From positions 14,886,501 to 14,950,500 of the forward strand of contig CM020518.1 of assembly GCA_009823395.1 (NCBI GenBank): a stretch of 64,000 bases of DNA. Direction: 5' to 3'. Below the pieces are notes generated by a model. It searched no databases and was not told where the DNA came from. It saw nothing but the letters and a program-made list of their open reading frames with translations. Source of the DNA: Thamnaconus septentrionalis (Eukaryota > Chordata > Actinopteri > Tetraodontiformes > Monacanthidae). Shown here piece by piece: positions 61,701 through 64,000 of the stretch. The stretch's first letter is position 1. Each line of letters starts with the position of its first letter. The translations under genes were made by a program, and so were the position numbers.

Positions 61701-64000
61701 CGGGATGGGTGGAAGCAGCAGCTGGGGCGTGCCACGTGGGACTAGTAGTCCTTAATGAGCAGTGACTAATTGCTCTACGGTTCGGTGGGAATACGGCGAA
61801 TCTCAGGGGGGCTCCTTCAATGCCGAGCTTCTCCCTTCAAATGAGTCTCAGGCGCCGCTCTGGCTCACTCTCGTCAAGGCCTCAATGCCTCTCCGCCTCT
61901 TCACCCAGATTGGGAAGGGGGGGTAAAGTGGGAGGGAACCTGTTGTCAGCTCTGATTTTTGGAGTTTTTTTTTTTTTCATTATCATTAAAAGACGCGCCC
62001 CATCCTCAGGGTGAGGTTTGCAAACGCTACTGTTTTCCCCCAGACAGCCTAAATATAAGGTTACTCGGGCAAAGTTGCATTGCGGGATATCTGCTAAGAC
62101 AAACATGAAAGCAGGTACTGTTCGTTAGGCCGTAGGGACAAAGTCCATGTCAATGACCCTGTGTCTGTCTCGCAGAGTATTGGGGGGGCCAAGTATGAAG
62201 AGGAGTGATGCGATTTAGACACTATGGTTGCAACTGCAGCACTTTACAGTATGTGTCACATCAGTCGTTACAACAGGATACTGTCACAACTATAATCTCA
62301 CAATTTTTTTTTTACATTTGTTTTGAAAGAGTTCTCTGACTCTTCTAGAGATTTCACCCACAAGGAGGATTTGTCTTGCAAGGATATTTTCAGTAAAGAT
62401 AAGATGAGTTTGACTTGGAACAAGATTTGTTTATAGCTGTGACTTATTAGATCTTCATGATTTTGCAATGGAATACTTTGTTGTCATTGCATGTTCATGT
62501 ACGCGTTTATATGCATAATAATCCCCCCAATTTTTTTATTTATGACGGCAACTTTATACTCTCAAGTGACCATTAAACATCCTTTATTATGCATACATAA
62601 AATGAAAATAAATGAAATGATTTAAATGAAGAAAAAAAAAAGGATTCGAAGATTGGTACCAATCTTTAGTATGATATGACATTTTAATTACTGGTAGCCT
62701 AGGGCATACAGTCAACATCAGCCTTTGGATGTACAATAAACTGCCTAAAGTTTTAGGACAACATCTTTTTCTATTTTATGATGCGTGCAGCTATTTTGGT
62801 AAAACACACAAAAAAAGTTTGTGCCACACATCCCAATGTGCCGCAGTAAGCGAATACTGTAGTGTAACAAATTAGATTTAGATGGCAGATCCAGTTAAAC
62901 AACTCAGTCCCAGCGCAGCTCGCAGGTCTCAAATTTTCTTTAAGCCCCTTTTTATTAACAGTGGCCATTGTTACCGACTGGCTAATAGGGCTATTCAGGA
63001 AAGCAAGGACACGGTCTCATTTTCTGAAATGCAGCATTTATTACGATTCCAATAAAAAAAAATAACAATAGACAAAAAGGCAGACGCTATAAATCAACTC
63101 ATAAAAGTTCCCCCTCATTAACGTGATGGGCAGAATTTACGGCCTGTCCTTCACTTCTCCCCACAGCCATTATGGCTATTGATTGCTGTCAGTTTGAACT
63201 GATGTCCCCCAAATACCTACCCCCCCTCTGGCTTGAGTTGCCGTGGCTGCTCATGATCACCTACCGGTGTGTGAAGCAGCATGAGTCCTCTAGCCTTGAG
63301 GGGGTAGTTTGGACAGGGACGGAAACAGCCGTCTCTGTCTTCACTGTACGGCTTCAAGGGTGAGATATTAACATCTATAGTCGTCAAATGGTTGTTATGC
63401 TAATTCCAAGATTATTTTTACATGTTTGTACTGTGATTAGGTAGTCTTTTATACTATGTAAGGTCAAATAACAAAAAAAAAAGGTATTTGATACATGAAT
63501 AATGTAGGTAAAATGTAATTATCCATCCAGTGGCTTTAATTATTATGTGAGAAAAACAGCTCTAAAGAGCAAATGGTTTGCCATCCAATGGAGACAGGCC
63601 TTGATGACACCATCCTTTGTTCCATTGCATTGTTTACCATCAAGGACTTCACCGGCCGGGTTCATTGCTCTTCCTGAGTAATACATGATGGGCACTTTAA
63701 AAAAAATGAAAGAAAAGAAGGAAAAGAACTACATGGCCAAAGGAGAGCAATCTACATAATGTTCTGAAAGCCTAGTTTAAAGTTTAATAAGCAGCAAATA
63801 TCTTATTAAAATAACACGATGTTCTTGTTGTTTTTCATAAGCCTGCGTTCATGGTCAACACAGGTTCCTCTGTCTTTCTAGGCCATCTGAAGTGCAAGGG
63901 CCATAAGATCATGTATATAATCCTGAAGAAAATTAAAAAAAAAAATCAATGGAATTTTATTCTTTCATTCTAGATTTGACAAGGTTTACCATTGACGGCA
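58794..64000. other. Intergenic DNA without a supportable gene
   Basis: A CpG-containing block at 59500-59830 and the frame at 63172-63363 were examined and not accepted as exons. The segment 60190-60520 has TTTTCGCAG-AAAATGGAAC words that loosely resemble a MITE. A/T runs are frequent from 62280 on. The window ends with no gene start. Confidence 0.4.

Noticed and set aside
63172..63363. Possible exon after CCCCACAG at 63160-63167
   Set aside because: The acceptor-like sequence is weak, the peptide has no recognisable domain, and no matching donor or neighbouring exon is visible.

Overview
This window is animal DNA, not bacterial. It has no dense reading frames, operons or ribosome-binding sites. 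It has many long microsatellites, tRNA-headed SINEs with an (ATGA)n tail, and relics of L2-type LINEs and hAT-type transposons. This mix points to a ray-finned (teleost) fish. Most long open frames cross simple repeats or transposon remnants and are not genes.

One gene anchor is well supported. On the minus strand at 18005-18032 there is a 28-nt first coding exon reading METKPFLSL plus one base, followed at once by a GTAAGTG splice donor. It matches the known start of retinoid X receptor alpha (MDTKHFLPL plus one base, same intron phase). A minimal upstream ORF, ATG-AGC-TAA, lies 20 nt before the start codon, in a context that resembles the mammalian RXRA leader. I read the window as the 5' end of a fish rxra gene: bases 1-18004 are the first part of a long intron 1, about 18033-18450 is the CpG-rich leader and promoter, and 18451-64000 is upstream intergenic DNA with no protein-coding exon that I can support.

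Layout. Bases 1-17600 (intron 1) hold a hAT-like remnant (about 2.5-2.8 kb), a 43-bp perfect tandem duplication (3.4 kb), a 440-bp ATC/CAC array (5.4-5.8 kb), two GAA/TTC tracts (7.0 and 8.2 kb), a BED zinc-finger relic (13.45 kb) and a strong G-quadruplex tract (14.6 kb). Bases 17600-18450 form the CpG-rich promoter and exon 1. Bases 18.5-64 kb are intergenic. They hold an interrupted SINE (22.06-22.9 kb), a full-length SINE with an 11-bp target-site duplication (24.15-24.54 kb), an activator-like hAT MITE (33.0-33.6 kb), a pentanucleotide array (41.8 kb), a perfect DR1 nuclear-receptor motif (45.45 kb), a broken LINE (45.9-46.4 kb), a 5'-truncated SINE with target-site duplication (51.0 kb) and further DNA-transposon remnants (53.4 and 58.7 kb).

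No new protein system is visible. The points most worth following are the conserved mini-uORF in the rxra leader, the perfect DR1 site upstream of a gene whose own product binds DR1, and the unstable repeats inside intron 1. Transposon family names rest on recalled sequence resemblance, without a database search, and are given with matching caution.
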